The notes: generated by a model from the sequence alone, not told the origin. Shown: positions 1 to 13,500, counted from the stretch's first letter. The stretch: DNA of 64,000 nt from Toxoplasma gondii ME49 (GCF_000006565.2 NC_031480.1:6760797-6824796); one strand, 5' to 3'. Program-made: numbers and translations.

Positions 1-2230
1 AGGCAGTGACTACCTGCTGCGACACGGCGAGTACTTCCCCGCGATCTCCCTCCTCAACTGGGGTGTATGTACAGCCAACTTCGGCCCCTCCTTCCTGTTC
101 CCGCCCCAGAAGGTCCAGCGTCCTTTCCTGCCTGCGTGCCTCCTGCCAGTCCCGCGCCTGCCGCCGCTGACAGTCGACGTCTTCCCCTTCCTCGTCTGCG
201 AGGACGCGCTCTTCCTCGACCGACATGCGAAGCTCCTGCGCCCCAAGACCCTCGCGGACCTCTTCGAAGCCACCCTGGGGTGTCCGAATGTCCGGCGAGG
301 CGCAGACAGAGCAGAGAGGACCAAGAAGCTCTGCGAGGGAGTGGAGGAGACGCAGGGAGAAGAAGAGACAGAGGGGAGTGAGGCCCGGCTCAGCCGCGTC
401 GTGCGCCGCCTTGCTGTCCCCGCCAAGCATCTTGCTCAACTGCATGCGGGCTGGAAGAGAAATCGTGAAGCAGAACGCCTCCTCGAGAGTCTCGGCCGCC
501 ACGCCACACTCCACCTTCTGCACTCCTGCGCACTCTTTCTTCTGCATGCGCACCGCCTGAGTTGTGAAGACCGAAGACGCGAGGCAGAACGCGAATGCGA
601 GAAACAGCGACGAAACAGCCAGGAAGGCAAGAAGAAGGACCTGCATGAGGAGGGCGAGAAGACGAAGAGGGAGGAGACAGCGAGCGGGGCGAGGAGACAG
701 AGCGTAGAAGGAGAGTCGGGGACGGGTGGCAGGGAAGCCGAAGAGAAAACACCACAGAAAGAAAAAGTAGAAACATGCGGAGAGGCCAAGCGCGAGCTCG
801 AACGGGGAGAAGAAAGAAGAGACAATGACGTTGCCGCCTTGTCCTCTTCTTCACCACAGCGAGAGGGATCGCGACCGATTCAAGCGGAGGAACACCGTGT
901 GAGGAACCCTCGAAAACGAAGGCGGAGAAGCCGTCTCTGGTCTCGCTGGAGATTTGGAGGCGTCGAAAGCGGCGGAGACTCTTCCCAAGACTCCGAATTC
1001 GATACCTTCAGTTCTGAAGCGTCCAGCGTCTTCTCAGACGACTCCGCGGATGACCTCGAAGACGATGCACGGCTTCGCAATCCCCACACAAGTGGCGCCT
1101 CGTCTTCTTCGGGGGCTCTCCAGCAATCTTCGTCCCTGGCCTCGCCTGCCTCTCGCTGCAGCTTATGCGAGCTTGCGGCGTCGCCAACGACCCCACAGAT
1201 CTCGTTGGACGACCCCGGCGGGGCCTTGCCTTCGTTCTTCCTTCCGCGCGCCTCTTCACTGTCTCCGCTGCTCCTCGCCTTCCTGGAACGCGAAGAAAGC
1301 GGCTGGAGTCCAGTCGACGCCGCGCGACTTCTCGCCTCTGAGAAGGTCCACCAGCTGCGTTTGAAGCGGCGCGCAGCTGTGGGGTCAGGTGTCTCCGCGG
1401 AGACACCGGCCGCGTCTTCCCCGCAGGCTCCACCGCCCGCCGTAGACAAGGCAGAGAAGCGCGGCGGGCCGATGAAGAGGGGGCGAGGGCTGCGAGGCGA
1501 GAAGGGAGGCGCGCAAGGCGCAGGGGCGTTGCGGAAGCTGGAAGAGCAAAAGGCAGACCTCGCGCTGCGCCGCTTCTGGGGAGGCCGCGTGTATGCGGCT
1601 GATGAGAGAGAAACGATTCAGGTGGGGAATGTTCCTCTGGAAGTCCCCGCGTTCTGGATCACAGGTGAAGCCCAAGAGGAGTTCACAAGCGGCGATGGCG
1701 GAGAGACAAATCCCGGTCAAAGAGAGAAACTCGAGGGCCTCGAGAACCCGCAGGCTGCGACCCGAGATGGACGATCGCCTGTAAGTGCTGGCCACGCTCC
1801 CGGCTACGGTCGAGACAGAAAAAACGACGGCTCTGCGGTGTCTGTACCCCGGAAGCGGCCAGCGGCCAAAGCGCAGCGGCCGCTCGCGGGGTCGGCGTCC
1901 GGCTCCGAGCTGGACTGTCTTGGCTTTTTGCAAAGTTTTCTGGAGAGACAGCCGGAGCGCGGCGTCTGTGCGTGGCGAGAAGAAGACGAGGAAGCGCGGG
2001 CTCTTCGACAGGCAGATTGCATCATGCGGAAACTGGGACTGAGAGCCGTCGACATCCTCGAAGGCATCGGCGCGAAAACTCAGGTGTACGTACACCAGTC
2101 CGGTCTCTGCCAGGCGCTGGTCAAGTGGAGGCAAATGGGAGCGAAGGCCCAGGGTTTTGACCCCGACGAAGTGAAGGAACTCGCCTCGCGCTTCTGGCTT
2201 CAGCAGCATGCCTGCCACTTGCCTCTGTAG
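1..2230 (+). CDS. Unrecognised protein, 3' part; possible RNase III-like motif
   Basis: The reading frame beginning at base 2 is open from the left edge to the TAG at 2228–2230, so this is the 3' part of a gene that starts outside the window. About 75 residues in, the segment PKTLADLFEATLG (about 244–282) resembles the second RNase III signature, where the Asp of LAD and the Glu of FEA are catalytic. The usual GAIYLD continuation is missing: the motif is followed at once by a long charged, Arg/Glu/Ser-rich region of about 400 residues. The C-terminal ~80 residues (about 1980–2227) return to ordinary mixed composition and look folded, but I do not recognise them and see no double-stranded-RNA-binding domain. 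Two palindromic elements lie inside the frame (1388–1407, 2083–2096). That it is coding is likely; the RNase III link is a hypothesis from one motif. A diverged Dicer or a mitoribosomal RNase III-fold protein are alternatives. Confidence 0.6.
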   Translation, partial: GSDYLLRHGEYFPAISLLNWGVCTANFGPSFLFPPQKVQRPFLPACLLPVPRLPPLTVDVFPFLVCEDALFLDRHAKLLRPKTLADLFEATLGCPNVRRGADRAERTKKLCEGVEETQGEEETEGSEARLSRVVRRLAVPAKHLAQLHAGWKRNREAERLLESLGRHATLHLLHSCALFLLHAHRLSCEDRRREAERECEKQRRNSQEGKKKDLHEEGEKTKREETASGARRQSVEGESGTGGREAEEKTPQKEKVETCGEAKRELERGEERRDNDVAALSSSSPQREGSRPIQAEEHRVRNPRKRRRRSRLWSRWRFGGVESGGDSSQDSEFDTFSSEASSVFSDDSADDLEDDARLRNPHTSGASSSSGALQQSSSLASPASRCSLCELAASPTTPQISLDDPGGALPSFFLPRASSLSPLLLAFLEREESGWSPVDAARLLASEKVHQLRLKRRAAVGSGVSAETPAASSPQAPPPAVDKAEKRGGPMKRGRGLRGEKGGAQGAGALRKLEEQKADLALRRFWGGRVYAADERETIQVGNVPLEVPAFWITGEAQEEFTSGDGGETNPGQREKLEGLENPQAATRDGRSPVSAGHAPGYGRDRKNDGSAVSVPRKRPAAKAQRPLAGSASGSELDCLGFLQSFLERQPERGVCAWREEDEEARALRQADCIMRKLGLRAVDILEGIGAKTQVYVHQSGLCQALVKWRQMGAKAQGFDPDEVKELASRFWLQQHACHLPL
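1388..1407. repeat. 20-bp perfect palindrome inside coding sequence
   Basis: GGTGTCTCCGCGGAGACACC equals its own reverse complement over all 20 bases. It is in frame in the left-edge gene and encodes GVSAETP within a low-complexity segment. The outer GGTGT/ACACC arms are those of the shorter GGTGTACGTACACC elements elsewhere in the window. Confidence 0.8.
2083..2096. repeat. GGTGTACGTACACC palindromic element (coding copy)
   Basis: A perfect 14-bp palindrome near the 3' end of the left-edge gene, encoding VYVH. The flanks read CA-element-AG, so the copy carries an AG|GTGT junction at its left and a CCAG at its right. The identical 14-mer recurs at 47364–47377. Confidence 0.85.
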
Positions 2231-3047
2231 GAACATCGCGCAAGGATGAGTTGTGTTTGTGCGTTTCAGTCGACACCGGGTCGTCCATGCTCGACGCTAC
2301 GGAGGTGACTGTGTAGACGAACAGAGACGCTGTGCCTCGGAAAATTCGCTTCTGGCATGTACACAAACCCCAGTGTCAAAATAGACTCACAGAGAGACAA
2401 AAGGTTCTTCCGCGGTCTGAATCTGCTTTCTCCTCGAGGCAGGGGGGGGGGGGGAGACCGTAGGGAGAGGGCGGCAGCGGGCGAACAGAGAGAGACAGAG
2501 AAAAAACTTTTCAGGTTGCGTGTCGGCGGACGCAAACGGCTAAAGAGCAGGTAGACCATTTGACAATCGCTTCTTTTCTGCCGTAAGCTGTACTTAAGAT
2601 CTGCCAACTTCAGTCCGACAACTGCTGCGCTTGTTCCTACATGGAAGGAAAGACACACCAGTGCGATGCTGGCTGCTGTCGCTGGCGACCTCCTACTCTA
2701 CATTAGTTAAGAAAACGGATATTCTTCTTTTCGCATGAGCGACGCCAGGACGGCGTTCTCACTGTCGCTGCCTCATCTTGATCAGCCGTCAGTCTGCTTT
2801 TGTTGACGCTTCTGTCCTCTTGATGAGTGCATGCACTGGCGCCGCTAAGGCATGCCGAGGCCGGAGACGCTTCTCAGGCGTCTTCCCCTCTCCCCGGTGT
2901 AATCGCGTCTTGGTCACTTCGAGCTGGGCGCTGCCGCGATGGCTCACGTTGTCTGGAGAACGGTCTCTAAGAACTTCCAAGAGCTCGCTGTTTCCTTGTC
3001 TTTAACCAGCGCCACGAGCTCGATGACCGGCCTTACGCATACGCATT

Positions 3048-3100
<53 letters not shown>

Positions 3101-4265
3101 TTTTTGATGCAACCATGCATGTAGACGCTGGCAAACACATATAGGCATATAGGTGGAGACATTTCGTAGCCATCACCGGATTCTGATGCACGCCGCTAGC
3201 TGCTTCCAGAAAACGGCTGCCGACGAGAGACCTCGGAGGCGTCGTCTGCCACACTCGTCGGCTGTCTCACGCCCATAGCTTTTCTTTTTCACGGCAAATG
3301 CTTCTCTGTCTTGCCGTCCGGATACCCCGTGACCAGCAACGCATTTGCGTCGCACTCGTTGCTCTTTTTCGCAGAGATTCACCGGTTTTCCCGCGGACCA
3401 TTTGTGTCTAAACAGATGTAGGCAAATATGTGGGTTTGTATATATATATATATATATATGCACATATGAGAACGCATAAGTGTTCATGTGTACGTCTACG
3501 TAAGAATGAACGCATATCTGTAGGTCTCTGTACAGGACGCGTCAAGTCTGTGCCCCCCTGGGCTGGATCAAGGTGGAGGAAGGAGACGCGAATCTCAGTT
3601 GTGACAGAAGCGTCTGCGAAACGTCCAGACCTCCACTCGAATCCGTCGGCGAAAGAGTTCCGTCTTCCCCAACTCTGGAGCTCACATACGCATGCGTCAC
3701 TGCTCCGCCAAACTTCCGGTCACCTGTTCAAGCTGCACTGACGTACAGGAGAGTGCGAGTGTTCTCATCCGCGCTGCTGCCATCCCTTTACACAGACGCA
3801 AGAGACATGCAGATCGAGATCCACAAAAACATGCATGCACATACATAAATAAATATACAAAGAAAGATACATACATCCTCTATACACGTCGAACCTAGCT
3901 GACATAAACAAACATGAGCATATATATATATATATATATATTTCTGGGTATGCGTACGGACACGGAGACGGTGAGACTGTCTGGTCAGTGCAAGGCTGTC
4001 TTTCCGCGGAAGACATCGGCAGCAGGTTGAGTTAACCGCCGACGCGTCTCGCGCCCTCGCCGCGGGCGCCGCGTTCCCGTCTGCCTCCTGGGCGTGCCTG
4101 TTGCTTTTTTAGCGGCAATAAAAAAGAGGACGCGTGCGGCAGCAGGCTCCGCCCACCTGTCACCCCGCGTCTTGGCGCTTGTACAAACCGACGCAGAAGT
4201 CTCGAGTCTGCATGCATCCCATCCCGAGAGCTCTTCCTTCACTCTAGCGCGCCCTCCGCCGCGGT
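2231..4265. other. Intergenic spacer between convergent gene ends
   Basis: This stretch lies between the stop of the left-edge gene and the stop of the isoleucyl-tRNA synthetase gene on the other strand. It contains a G-run near 2444–2456 and three (TA)n tracts (3050–3098, 3439–3459, 3920–3941). I found no spliceable coding exon. It should hold both 3' untranslated regions. Confidence 0.6.
3050..3098. repeat. (TA)n microsatellite
   Basis: About 24 uninterrupted AT dinucleotides, followed by TGCTTTTTGATGCAACCATGC. Shorter tracts follow at 3439–3459 and 3920–3941. Tyr/Ile-rich readings across it are artefacts of the repeat. Confidence 0.95.
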
Positions 4266-7200
4266 TCATGACTGGCCCCCTGTCTCTGTTTTTCGCTCAT
4301 TTGCCGCAATCGCCTCAACGCACCGCGGACACAGCCGCGGAGAAGACGAGTCGTTTTCGCCATCTCCAGAGTCTCCAGAAACAGTCTGCGAAGCGGACGA
4401 GGGTGCGACAGCAAAGCAGTCGAACGACGCAGCTTCTTGCGCACCTTGTACCAACGGCGAACGCATCCAGCACCTGAACATCACAACAGCAACCGCGCCA
4501 TTTCCAAACTCTCCAGCTGTATATATATATATATAGGCATTTACGCACATATTTGTAGGCTTTTTTATGAAAAAATATATTTATATGGGTGTGTGTATAT
4601 TTATATCTTTCTGTGTACGATAACGTTATTTGGGTTTGTGGGTGTCGGTGGATCGCTGAGTGATTGGAGACGTATCCCTCGTTTTATTTCGCGAAAACTA
4701 CCAACGAGGGTGATGCCCCTGTGTTCGCCCTGAAACGGACGGGTGCCCGCGTCTTCCGACGCGTCTCAGATCTGACCGCAAATCCTGTGCTGCAGGTGCA
4801 GCGTGTCTCTATGCCTGGCCTGAAGCCTCTCGCTGATAAATCCTCTTGTGACAAGAAACATTCTCTCCTGTCGCTCTCCCGGCTTCCCGCTGTCGCTCTG
4901 TGTCCTGGCCGAGCGTGTACCACTCGTCTCGGGACCCACGACGTTCCATTCGTTCATCCTGGGTCACCGGAGCGCCAGTGCATCTCTGCCGTTTTCTCGC
5001 TGGGCAGGGAAGAGTCCTCTGGACGCGCGCAACGTTCTTCGCACGTTCCTTTCTTTGACTGTCGACATTTTTCGTCGCTCGGCGTTTTTCGCTGTTAGCA
5101 CTCGACAACCCCGTTGAAAGACATCGAGACGAACCTTGAGCACCGTCTCCCAGACGCGAGAAACAGTTCCAACATCACAGTTCCAGAGGCGCTTGCCTCA
5201 AAGGGGAGGACAGCAGCAGCTTGTTCGTGCTCGCGAGCTTCTCCTTGTTCTTCTCCGTCATCTTCGCCGACTTGGCTCCGGCATTCATGTTGACAAAGTA
5301 CCACCTCGACTTGCGAGAACTGCAGCATCCATCTGAGATCATCAACATCTGGAACAACACGAGGACTTTCGTCGCTCTCTGGACTGCGTCGAGCCCCGCG
5401 CTCGTCCCCGCTCTGCTTGGCAGAGCCGGCCTTCTCCCATCCTGTCATTGGAAGCATCCGAGAAGTCGTCGCTTGGTCAGCAACCGTCTTTGCACCACTT
5501 GCCTCCTCTCCTCTGTAGCCTTCTCTGGCCGCCTGCGACGCACGTTCTCTGTCTCCTCCGCTTTCTTCTCCTGCGGTGTCTTTCGTCTCGGTTCCTCGTT
5601 TCTCCGCTTGTCCTTTCTCTGATTCTCTTTGTGGGGCTCTACGGCCGTCGCTTTCCGCGGCGTGTAACAGCGGCGAGGAAGAGGAGAAGACGAGCAGGCG
5701 ACGGTACAGCAGCGGATCCTGAACTCCAGCGAAACCAAGGTGGGCAAAACGAGACACGACGCACCGAAAAGCGACTGAAATCGAGCAAATTCAACGACCA
5801 GGGAAGCGGCAGCGAACAGACGCCGCACCCACCTCATTCCGGTCATCATTGCGTCCATGGCTAGTCGAGTGTGGATATGCTTTCTAGGCGCAATCCTCTG
5901 TACAGCGACCGTCTCGCTTCACCAGGCGATAACTTTAAACTGCATGATCTGGAACGCAACTCTTCTTCCTCGCTCTCCCCTCAACGAAAACGACCGCTTT
6001 TCTCTACGGATGCGCATGTTTGTTGCGCTCCCCTTCTTTTCGTCGCTTTTCTTTAGCTTCTTCAGTCCCCAAAGAACGCAGGTCCGCATCTCGCGTTGGC
6101 GCCCCAGCCGTCTCGCGGCGCAGGACCCACTCAGTTCCGAGTCCGAGAGAGCGAAGCTTACCGTTGTCGTGATCCTTAGTCTCCCATCGCAACGCGTTCG
6201 TACTTCCTCTTCCATCCGACCTTGACCCTTGGGTGGCGTCTCTTTCGTCTCCTCTTTCGCCTTCTCTGCTGCACTCTCTGCTACCTTTCCTCGCGTCGTG
6301 TGCTCTGTGGTCGTCGTGTCTCCTTGTCGCCGTGCGAATTGTGTCTCGCTGGGGCGACGTTCTCTTCTCGCGCTCTCTGGGCTTCGGTCCGTCACCCGCT
6401 TCCTCGAGTTCTTCCGACGGGGAACTTCGAGAAGGCGGTTCGTTTCTCGCCGTATGTGCACCAGCGTTTGCCACAGAGCAACGGCTTCGTCTGTATCCGG
6501 AGGACGTCGGTCTTCCAGCGCTTGACGTTGCGCACCGCGTTCCTCAAAAACGACTTCTCTGCTTTCTGTCTCGGAATTCACGGAAGGCGCCCAAGACGAA
6601 GCCGACCGCAGCTGCAGACGCGGCCACCCCGTCTGGAGTCGCAGCGCGACGGACAGCAAAAAGAACACAGATGCACAGTGTGTGACGTTTTTGTGTTTGT
6701 CACGACTGCTTCGGAAAAGACAGCAAAGCGATCCAGAAAGAAACGCAAACAATCGACGCGTTAGGCAACTTTGCTGTTCTCGACGAAGCAGCCAGGCAGC
6801 CTGAGAACACTGAAGAAAGGAAAAAGCCGTACGAGATCACGACTCTCGACTCTTTCGGAAAAGACAGACGCAGAAGACAGAGAGAGAGAGACATGAAGAC
6901 GAAAGACGAGAAACGAAGGCTCAACAGGGAACGAGCACATCTTGCTAGTTTGAAAACGCAGAGGAGACAGAGACAAAACAAAATCTTTCTGGTGTCCTTG
7001 TGCTGTGCAAGGGAAAGGCTCAGGTCACAAACATCGACGCAGAAAGACGCGTTGCAGGGAGACAGACCTATCTGAAAGGAGTCCAATAAACCCAACTGCG
7101 GTGAGCGATAAAACCATCACGAACGCTCACGATCTGCATCTGCCACAAGGTGAGCTCCCAATTGAAAAATGAAAAACATGCGGTTTAGAAAAAGCGGCTC

Positions 7201-7521
7201 TTCCACAAGTCCGGTGTGACGAATCTCCACGTAAAGAAAAGCGAATATTTAAGACAGAGAGCGATCTCGCTGTACGAATGCATCTAGACCGCGTCACCAT
7301 AAGGCAAGGATGTCTTGATTCATTACACGGCGTTGCTGGAACGAGGCCAGGACCCTGTAACATTTCGGCATGCGTCTCTCGTGAGAATCGTACGTGTGTG
7401 TTTTGCGGGCAAGCCAGCGATGAGAATTCCAGAAACATAACTTTCATCTCTATACACATACAAACCGCTCTCGTTCACGTATCGTCGCTGCTCCCGAGGC
7501 CCATTAATCCAGTGGCGGTTA

Positions 7522-7554
<33 letters not shown>

Positions 7555-7595
7555 CTTTATATATTTATGAATCTACGTTTATGTATACGTGCACA

Positions 7596-7636
<41 letters not shown>

Positions 7637-10501
7637 GTTACTGTTACTCACTCGTGTTGTGTGCTCTTCCACACCTGCTGGTTGTTCCACAGATGGGTCT
7701 CAGGTCGGCATACATCCCTGTGACTTTTCTGTTCGTTTTCACTGTCTGTTCCGCACAGTCTTTTTCATTCTCTGCCTCGTCCGCGTGCGAGTTTTCTGTG
7801 TCGCTTTCTTCTGCGTCGTCAGTCTTCCTTTCTCTCCCTCGTTCCCGATTTTTCGCTCTTTCTCGGTCTCCCCTTCCTCATGCCTTCCCCTTACATCAAA
7901 GAGCGAGGTAAAAGATGTTTTTTCTCCTGGTTGCTCTCGATTGCAGTCGACCATGTCAGGTGCGCCTGAAGCAGCACCCATCGCGTTCTTCTCTCCGTTC
8001 TCCTCCTCGACTCTTTTCTCTCCGTTCCCTCCGTGGTTTCTTTCTGTTGCGTCGACTCCGCCCTGCCGGAGCCTCTTGCAGTCGGTGTCTCCACGCTCCG
8101 CGAACCTCTGCACGTGATCGCGAAGAGCGCGCGGCAGACGGAGAAAGGCTTCTTCCGCGAGATGCGGCACGATCGGGGCGACGAGCTTGGCGAGAGTCAA
8201 AAAGACGATCGCCAGGACAGTCTGCATGCGTGCATCGCAAACGCCGCCAGAGGAAGTGAGGAAACATCTCTCGAAACTCTACACGGTCGCACGCGGCGCA
8301 AAACGCGCCACAGATCGGGAGAAAAAGATCCTTCAAACGGCCGGCAAAGGCGACCCGCAGACCGTGGCGCGCGACGACAGAGCCTGGACGACGGCTCTTC
8401 TCTCAGGTGTCCTGCTCTGTGTACGAACGCGCAAATTTGACGGCCTCGTGAAAAACGGACGCCTCGCAGCAGCGCGTAGGGAACAGAGAGAGCAGACTGT
8501 CGGGAACGCAAGAATAGCCGCTAGAGCTGGGCGTCCTCTGAGACGAGCACAAGTCGAGATCACGTCGTGGTACGCACTCGGAGAGTATCTGAGTCGTGAG
8601 GGAGACTCGCAATACGCACCCGAAGATGGGAGAACATGAGCGAATCCAAAACGTTGTTGAAGAGCAGAAAAGAATACACGCATTGCAGAGAGGAGAATGC
8701 CGATGGAGACGGCCAAGAACCCGGTGTGAGGAAGCACACACGAGGGGCGCATGTATCGAAGAAGAGCGATAGAAAAAACATGTCTCCCCTGAACGGTCGG
8801 AGAAGATGGACAGAAGGTCGAGCGTCGCAAGACACGAAGACCAAAACGTCTGCGGGAGCAGACGCGCCCTTGTCAGAGACCCACAGCAGAAATGCGGCAA
8901 CTCCGAGCGTTCCAGACGTCACTTCCGTGCGAAAAGATGGATGAATGCAATTGGAGGAACCTCTCGCTCTTTCGTTCATTCGTCTGCAAGAGGCCGCACA
9001 GGGAACCGGAGACGCGCTGCGGGGAGCGACGATAAGAAAACGCATCGAAGTGCACATAACTTCAAACCACGTACCTGACAGGAGCGGCGGCGAAAGCTGT
9101 CTCGCGCAGAGACGTAGAGACGGTCTTTCGCAACTTCGAGGTAGAAGCTGGAAAACGGATCTGCAAGGAAGGCAAGGATGCCCCGTACTGCCTGTTCAGA
9201 AACACACAGGACATTGTTTTCGTTGACGTTAACGCATTTGAAACAACGATTTCACAAGGACCGGATCCTGATGCATGTTGCTGTCCCCCTCTCAGTCCGA
9301 CAGGTTGCCAGCGTAACATTAAAGACTAGTCAGCAATGGTAGAAAAACGAACGCAAACACCGGCGACTGAAGATAGCACGCACGGATCGACAGCGTTGTT
9401 TTCACCTAGGGGTGAGAGTGCTCTACTTGCACCTTCTGACACTCCCGAAATCTACACTCTCAGGAAACAGAGAAGATTTACAGCAGTTAATGGAGATCGA
9501 ATTATCTCGTTGGGGACTTCGGAAGCCGTTTTCTAAGACACCCCTGCGCACGACTCGTGGCCACCTATTTCACAATCGGTTGATTGCCGGTAGGAGTCTC
9601 GAATGTTTATCCTGAGCTCCGTGGTGTATCCACCTTCGTCCTGAGAGAAGCACTGGACTTCTGCTTTGACCTGTGTCTTCCATGGAAACTAAGATTTCTT
9701 TTTAAACAGCGACTTCCGCACTGCTGAGCCTGACTGCGAGCATCTGGAACCACTAAACCTGGTTTAGACCAGCTCCGAGTGTACCTGGCAAACTCGCGTC
9801 GACAGCTGCAACAGAGTGTGTTTTTCTGTTGAAGCGTACAGGCCTCTTGAGGCCTCTCACCGCGAGGGTAGTCCGCATCTCTGCAGCCTCTTGAAGCGAA
9901 AACGCGAACTGTGTTCAAAGATTCCCATTTGTGTGCACAATTTCTGAGGCGCAGCACGCCGACGAAAACGCGTTTCCTTTCGTTCGCCAGAGGTGCTCTT
10001 GCGTGCGGCCGCCATCGGACTCAACTTTCGGAAGACAACACTGAAAGAACTCTCAATACAGTGTAGCTTCTTCGACTTCTATGATGACACCTGAACCTTC
10101 TTTCTTCAGAAAGCGATTCACAAAACTCGGAGGATCTGCGTACTCGGGAGAAGTCAAAGAGCTCGTACGCCTGCGTTGTTTGATCCACGAGGCCCTGAAG
10201 TTCTCGAAGCAGTGCGCGATCGAGGAAAGGCAGCTTGTCGTCGCGAATCGCGTCCTGAGAGACACGACGAAACGTCACGAAAAAGATTTTTACATTTCTT
10301 CATAAACAGCCACTTCAAGACAGTGCCGCGGCACCTTCCAAAGCTAAACGAGACCCGGGGTGTGATAAAACTCCACGGGGGCGCAAAGAATCGCCGAGGA
10401 AGGCCTTACACATTCCTAGGCGATTCTTCCGAGTCAACGTACAAATAGAAACAGATTGATATAAAGATTGATACAAAGACATAATACTTTACATACACAT
10501 G

Positions 10502-10562
<61 letters not shown>

Positions 10563-13500
10563 GAGGATCTGCAGGTGCCCGTGGGCGTGGAAAGCGATAA
10601 AGGAAGGATTAGCTTGGCCCAGACGAACACTCCAGACGAACTGTTTGTTTTTTCTTGGCCAAGACCGGCACCTTGCCACCCACTGAACGAGAGACTTTCT
10701 CTTTCCAAGGACCCAGGAGTGCGTGCATGGAAAGCACAAGTAGATGTTCTGTACAGACGCGCCACAGTCCATCTGGTGAGAGTCCCCTTTGTGTACCTGT
10801 CTGCTCTGTTCTGCGGCACAAGTGTAGCACATCTCATACGGGGGTTCGAATGGCTCGCAAGCCCCCCCCGTTCCGGCTTCAGGTTTACAAATCCGAGACG
10901 CCCCTCATCCCTACGCGGCGACATCGACAGCATGCAGTGAGTCGCCTGTGCCAGCGAGGCTCGTCGTACCGAACACGGCACCCTTTGCCTCCGCTCTCAA
11001 CGCCTGCACATTTATCTTCATGTGCAGCTCTGTCTCCAGCGCACCGAACACCACGGAACTGCATTCACCATTCGACAGGGGCGCTTACACCCCCGACGAC
11101 CGCAGTAGGAGCGCACAGCGGCGACAGCGTGAGCGGGGGGGAGGCGGCGCATGCCGAGAGACACCAGACGACGCGCGGCATGCGGCATGAACGCCTGGGA
11201 GAAAGGTCTGCCCTCTCCACGAAAGCGACTTACGCGATGTGGAAGGAAGTCTTGCAAGTTGCCCAACAGAAACCGGAAACTTCCACGTAGCTTCCCGTAG
11301 GCTGAAGCAGCTTGATCGAGAGGCGTCCCTGCTGGAGATCTTTTCAGAGCGTTTTCTCGCGTTCTGCGCGTTGACGCGCGCCTGCTGGCAGCCTCGCCTT
11401 GTGGCGCGGCCTCCTCCCGAGACGACGGCGAAGAACCAGAAGATGAAAGCGAAGCCCCGTGGCCAGCTCCGGAGGTCGACGGCGAGGGCGGCGACTCGCC
11501 CGAAGACTCTGGCACATGCAAAAGGAGATCCCGCCCGTAGTTCGAGGCGGCAATGAACAAGCGAAGGACATCCGCACCGTAGAACGGCAGCTCCAGAGAG
11601 GGGAAAGACACAGACGAAGCCGCCGATTCAGACGCGAAACAAGGACCACAGGAAGCAGAAGGTGCAGACGAAGAAGAAGAGGGAAGAGACGCAGAAGGCC
11701 GATGGACAGAAGGCACCTTTTTCGTTGGCAGGGAGGATCGTGGAGGGAAGAACAGACGAGGCGAAAAAACGTTGTTAAGAGATTTGCTCATCTTCCGGCC
11801 CTGCACGCGCCACACGGAAAAACCTATGCAACGCAAAATAAAGAATCCGCCGAAACTGCTCGTGCTGGGGCTTAGGGTGAGTGAAGCAGTCCAAAAACGG
11901 AGACTAGAAGGCGAGACAAGGAAAAAGCAAGGGAACGGACGTTGGAGACGATGAACGGAAACAGCAGATGAACCAAGCTACAAGAGGAGGAAGCAAGGGG
12001 AACGGAGACTGAAGAAGCGAAAGAAAGGTACGAGGAGACGAAATACGAGAACATGGACGAACAACAACGAAGCGAAAAGAAGAGAAGAAAGATACGAGAA
12101 AGCGAAAAAAAGATGGCTGGTGGACGAGTCAAAAAGAGGCCCAAACCCCCTGAGGATTGACGGCGTGCCGCTGCATCGTCTGTTCCCTTCGACGCAGCGC
12201 ACCTTTCCATCTAAGACGAATCCATGGGTCACAACGATGTCGAATGGTTGCTCCTGTGTCTCTCGAGTTTCCTTTGCATGCGTCTTTGTTTTCCCTTCTT
12301 CTTCCTCTCCCTCCGTCGCGTCTTCTCCCTCTTGGTTTCCAGCCGGTCCTTCTTCGCTGCGTTTTGGCGGACACTGCCTTTCGCTCTCGCGCGTCTTCTC
12401 GCAATCGCCCGACGCCTGTCTCGTCAGCGCTCCTCTCGGCTGTGCGTCTGCGTTTCGAACGGTCATGGCTGCATGTGTCAACATCAGAGCCTGGAACCAG
12501 CCCCGGTGTTGGTCGGTGCCCTCCACGACGATGGTTTTGATGTCGACTTCTTTCTCTTGCTTTCTCCGCTGTTTCATCGAAGCGCAAGCATCGCCGCCTT
12601 CTCGCGCTTGGCTCCAGTCGGTCTCGCGTCTCTCCTTCCGAGCGCGATCTGCATCGTCACCTGCTTCAGTCGCGTTTTCGTCCTCGCCGTTCTGCGTCGT
12701 CGCATCCATCCAGCAGCGAAGAAACTCCCGAGCTGGCTTCCATGCACAGCCGGCATCAAACCAGATGTCGAAAGTGTCGGAAACGGGCGACAGTGAAGCG
12801 GCGAGGTTTCTGGCAAAAGCAGGCGCACACCGTCTTCACCGCGCGTTGTTTTTTCCATCGTTTCTCTCTCGCTCTCTCGGCGGCGATGCAAGCCGCCAGC
12901 GTTGTGGATACGGCCCACAGCTAGGCTTCTGAACCCTTCTCAACAGAACTCGACGGCGTTGACCAGAGGGAGGGGGGGGGGCGTCGACGACGACCGAGCC
13001 TAACTCGAACCACTCTCTCGATCACTGGTGACTTTCGAAGAGACGCAATTGGCACATCACAACGTCCGTCTCGCAGGAGCGGGGAACTGCAACGTCTTCA
13101 TCTCACTCGTAAGACGGATTCTCCAGGACCTCCAGAGAGCGTGGAAAAATACCAGACACACGACGAGAGGTCGGTGCACACCAGCCTCTCTTCAGCCTCC
13201 GTAGAAAGCAGACAACCACCACATGGGGACCCTGCGCTCTCCGCGAGTGGATGACCGACTGCCCGGACGGCGACACTCCGACTGATGAAAAATACTGCAC
13301 GTATCTCAGAAGCGCCCTCTGTATGAGCGTCGCTGCTGCCGAGCGTCCACCCGCTACCGTCCTGGCTAATACGCATCGAGATTCGCGTAACTGCCCTTTC
13401 TCGCAGTCGGTGTGACCTCTAACTAGCCGCCCGCAGGCCAGTCGAACTCGGTAACGGCCCAGCATGAAGGACATTCGAGAACGAAAATTGGCAAGCAGCC

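Noticed and set aside
3030..3260. Tyr/Ile-rich open frames across TA tracts (also near 7560, 10480, 16200–16550 and 34620–34800)
   Set aside because: They translate the dinucleotide repeat itself and have no independent coding support.
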